From: Wenxinia saemankumensis
GTDB taxonomy: Bacteria; Pseudomonadota; Alphaproteobacteria; Rhodobacterales; Rhodobacteraceae
NCBI RefSeq assembly: GCF_900141735.1
Contig: NZ_FQYO01000007.1
Location: 62,001-126,000, forward strand
Reading direction: 5' to 3'
Length of the DNA: 64,000 nucleotides
The position numbers and the translations under genes were made by a program. Below are positions 61,857-64,000 of this stretch, piece after piece. Under the pieces are notes generated by a model. It was not told where the DNA came from and searched no databases. It saw only the letters and a program-made list of their open reading frames with translations. Numbering within the stretch: the first letter of the stretch is position 1; each line of letters opens with the position of its first letter.

Positions 61857-63403
61857 CAGCCGAGCCAGGCCTGGCCGAGCTGCAGATAGCCCACGTTGTA
61901 GAATTCGAGGCCGTGGACCTGCGGCGTCTTGAGGTGCAGCGGCGTCGTCTTGACGAGGACATGGCTGAACGCCTCGTCCAGCATGAACTCCGCCAGCTCG
62001 CCGAGGGCGGCGGCATAGGCCTCCTCGTCCTGCGCCGCCTGCAGCGCGTCCTTCAGCGCGCGGTATTCGGGCGGATCGAACTTCGAGGGGTTGTTCGGCC
62101 GCAGCGCCGGCAGCGCGTCGACCAGCGTCGCGGCCGAGAAGCCCTGAAGACCGTGGATCTGCATGAAGACGGGGCCGAGCTCGCCCGCCGTCTGGCCCTG
62201 GTCGAAGGCCGCGGTCTCCAGCACCTGCCCGACCGGGTTCAGCCCGACGTCGCGCAGGTTGTTCTGGACGATCTCGTAGACCGCCGGCACGGCGCCGAAG
62301 CCGATCACCTGCATCGGCACGTCGGCCCCCTCGGCGCCCGCCTCGGCGATCAGCTCGCGCGCGCGGTCGGGGTCGTAGGAATAATGGTGATTGATCTCGT
62401 CGGTGGAGCCGGGCTCGTTCGTGCGCCACCAGACGTCCGCAGTCTCGCCCGCGCCGTCGAAGACCTGGTCGATGATCCGCTCGCGGTCGATGGCGTAGCC
62501 GATCGCCTGCCGCAGCGCCTTGTTGTCGAACGGCGCGGCGGTGACGTCGATGCCGAGCGGGTAGAACGTGCCACCCGCACCCTCGAACACCTCGACGCTC
62601 GGATCGCCCTGGAACATGATCTGATCCCGCGGCGTGAGGTTCAGCACGAGATCCACCTGTCCGCGTATCGCGTTCGCCATCGCGGTCGGGTCGTTGATGA
62701 CGTTCAGCTCGACGGCGTCGAGATAGGGGCCCTCCCCCCAGTACTCCTCGTTCGCGACCATGCGGACGGACGCGCCCGGCACCCATTCCTCGAACCGGAA
62801 CGGGCCGGTGCCAATGACCTCGCTTCCGTCCTGCAGGCCGGCGAAGGTCTCCTGGTCGACGATCACGGCGAGCTGGAACACGTCGAAGACGCGCGGGGCC
62901 ACCGGCGAGTCCGAGGTGATGGTGACCTCGTGCTCGCCCGTTGCCTCGATCGAGGTCCATTGCTCGACAAGGGGGCGCATCTGCGAGGCGTTCTCGGGCA
63001 CCTTCATCTGCTCCAGCGTGAAGACCACGTCCTCCGCCGTCAGCGGCCGGCCGGAATGGAAGGTCACGTCGTCGCGGATGGTGACGGTGAAGGTCAGGCC
63101 GTCCTCACTGGAGCTCCAGTCGGTGGCGAGGATGCCCTTGGGCTGGCCGGTCTCGGAATCGAGCACGGTCAACGTGTCGAAGACGTTGTGGCGGAAGGCG
63201 TCGTTGCCGCCCCGGCCGGCGAGGATCGCCTGCGGCTGGATGTCGGCGGTCATCGCGATGCGCAGCGTGCCGCCCTCCTGCGGCGTCTCTTGCGCCCAGA
63301 GGGCGCCAGGCCCCGCGGCCACAAGCCCTGCCAGACCCGCACCCGATTTCAGCAGCGACCGGCGGCTCAGTCCGGGACCGCTCGTTCTCTCCCTCGTCCT
63401 CAT
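61856..63403 (-). CDS. ABC transporter substrate-binding protein, family 5, Tat-exported
   Basis: A 515-aa periplasmic protein with a twin-arginine signal (GLSRRSLLKSGAGLAGLVAA, cleavage near LWA-QE). Family-5 features: VTIRDDVTFHSGRPLTAEDV, ALRQAIGYAIDRERIIDQVF and the C-terminal LHLKTPQVHGLEFYNVGYLQ. ATG 63403 is chosen because GGAGAGGG precedes it; GTG 63406 is adjacent. It is first in a five-gene operon ending with a sulfatase, so a sulfated compound is the likely ligand (inference). It has a good sigma-70 promoter. Confidence 0.9.
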   Translation of the reverse strand: MRTRERTSGPGLSRRSLLKSGAGLAGLVAAGPGALWAQETPQEGGTLRIAMTADIQPQAILAGRGGNDAFRHNVFDTLTVLDSETGQPKGILATDWSSSEDGLTFTVTIRDDVTFHSGRPLTAEDVVFTLEQMKVPENASQMRPLVEQWTSIEATGEHEVTITSDSPVAPRVFDVFQLAVIVDQETFAGLQDGSEVIGTGPFRFEEWVPGASVRMVANEEYWGEGPYLDAVELNVINDPTAMANAIRGQVDLVLNLTPRDQIMFQGDPSVEVFEGAGGTFYPLGIDVTAAPFDNKALRQAIGYAIDRERIIDQVFDGAGETADVWWRTNEPGSTDEINHHYSYDPDRARELIAEAGAEGADVPMQVIGFGAVPAVYEIVQNNLRDVGLNPVGQVLETAAFDQGQTAGELGPVFMQIHGLQGFSAATLVDALPALRPNNPSKFDPPEYRALKDALQAAQDEEAYAAALGELAEFMLDEAFSHVLVKTTPLHLKTPQVHGLEFYNVGYLQLGQAWLG

Positions 63404-63444
63404 CACACCCTCTCCTCCCTCGGGGTTATTGATAAAGTAGCTTG

Positions 63445-63473
63445 ATCGTATTGGCCGAGCATGGATGCGTCAA
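63445..63473 (-). promoter_or_regulatory. Sigma-70-type promoter of the importer/sulfatase operon
   Basis: Minus strand TTGACG (63473-63468), 17-base spacer, TACGAT (63450-63445), about 40 bases before the ATG. A direct repeat of ATCAA flanks the start-site area and may be the operator for the adjacent ROK regulator. Confidence 0.6.
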
Positions 63474-63508
63474 TTGTCTTGCCATGACCCGGAGGTGCGG
63501 GAGCCGGA

Positions 63509-64000
63509 TCAGGCCATCACGCGACGGGCCGCGAGCATCGCCGGAAAGTCCGGATTGTTCGCCGATCCGAGGATGCCGACCGCGGCCCCGACGGGAATGG
63601 CGGACGCTCCCGCCCGCGCCCTGAAGATCCGCGGCAGGCGTCGCCGTGGATCGCCCTCGCGCATGACGACCGAATCCGCCAGGGGCAGAGACTGCGCGAT
63701 CAGAAGGTCGATGAGCCGATCAGGGAGAAACCCGCTGATCGCGATTCCGTCGGGCCAGATGGCTGCTTCGATGAAGTTCACGAGAAACCTCATGATCGGC
63801 GCCGCCTCTTCCAGCCACGGCCGGAAGTCCTGCGGACGCTGGTCGATCCGGCGGTCCAGCTCCGCCTCGATGTCGCCCTGGGGCAGATGAAGATCGAGGG
63901 CGCGCCGCACGGCGGACGCCGAGAGCGTGGCATTCACCGTCCGGCCGTCGAGGATGATATGGCCTATCTCGCCGCCATGCGGCCACACGTCCCGGCTCAG
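63509..64000 (-). CDS. ROK-family protein, C-terminal part (cut by window edge)
   Basis: About 163 C-terminal residues remain; the N-terminus lies beyond the window. WPHGGEIGHIILDGRTVNAT matches the GEIGH motif of ROK proteins and the rest fits the helical C-lobe (VNFIEAAIWPDGIAISGFLP). The CxCGxxGC zinc motif is missing, which is common in ROK repressors that no longer bind zinc. It is upstream of, and on the same strand as, the importer/sulfatase operon, so it is probably its regulator, but whether it has a DNA-binding domain cannot be seen. Confidence 0.7.
   Translation of the reverse strand: MSRDVWPHGGEIGHIILDGRTVNATLSASAVRRALDLHLPQGDIEAELDRRIDQRPQDFRPWLEEAAPIMRFLVNFIEAAIWPDGIAISGFLPDRLIDLLIAQSLPLADSVVMREGDPRRRLPRIFRARAGASAIPVGAAVGILGSANNPDFPAMLAARRVMA

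Overview
The window is about 70% G+C by eye, with dense, tightly coupled operons (many ATGA, GTGA and TGATG stop/start overlaps), Tat-type and Sec-type periplasmic solute-binding proteins, an HWE-type histidine kinase and promoters matching the alphaproteobacterial general stress sigma factor EcfG. This points to a high-GC alphaproteobacterium, probably Rhodobacterales- or Rhizobiales-like; the genus cannot be fixed from the sequence. No tRNA, rRNA, insertion sequence, phage gene or CRISPR array was seen.

The left third (1-23.2 kb) is catabolic. A GntR regulator and a GH39 glycoside hydrolase stand divergent to a five-gene family-5 ABC importer (2334-8018). After a rhamnosyltransferase-like gene comes a two-sided sugar locus. 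On the minus strand are a ROK regulator, a large cytoplasmic PIG-L deacetylase and an EamA permease. On the plus strand are a family-1 importer, an argininosuccinate-lyase-like enzyme, a ROK kinase and a Tat-exported PIG-L paralogue. This looks like a pathway for importing and dismantling an N-acylated sugar conjugate, possibly one carrying a malyl or aspartyl group.

The middle (23.7-46.3 kb) reads as a general-stress island. Five intergenic regions carry GGAAC-N16-TGTT or GGAAC-N17-CGTT promoters and a sixth a weaker variant (GGAAC-N16-GATT). They precede an SRPBCC protein with a zinc alcohol dehydrogenase; a multi-GAF/PAS HWE kinase; a disordered 133-aa protein; ackA-xfp-pcm; a possible small RNA; a membrane quinoprotein dehydrogenase split into two coupled genes and a receiver protein; and a five-gene cluster (two glycosyltransferases, acyl-CoA dehydrogenase, PIG-L deacetylase, SAM methyltransferase). 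The same area encodes a response regulator whose C-terminus resembles ECF sigma region 2 (PhyR domains in reverse order), a 54-aa NepR-like protein, a manganese catalase and a Crp/Fnr regulator.

The right third (46.6-64 kb) returns to nutrient uptake. It holds a secreted esterase-like beta-propeller protein, a ugpBAEC-like importer coupled to an endonuclease/exonuclease/phosphatase-family enzyme, a PHP-type metal-dependent protein, and a minus-strand family-5 importer whose last gene is a formylglycine sulfatase. A partial ROK regulator at the edge probably controls that last operon.
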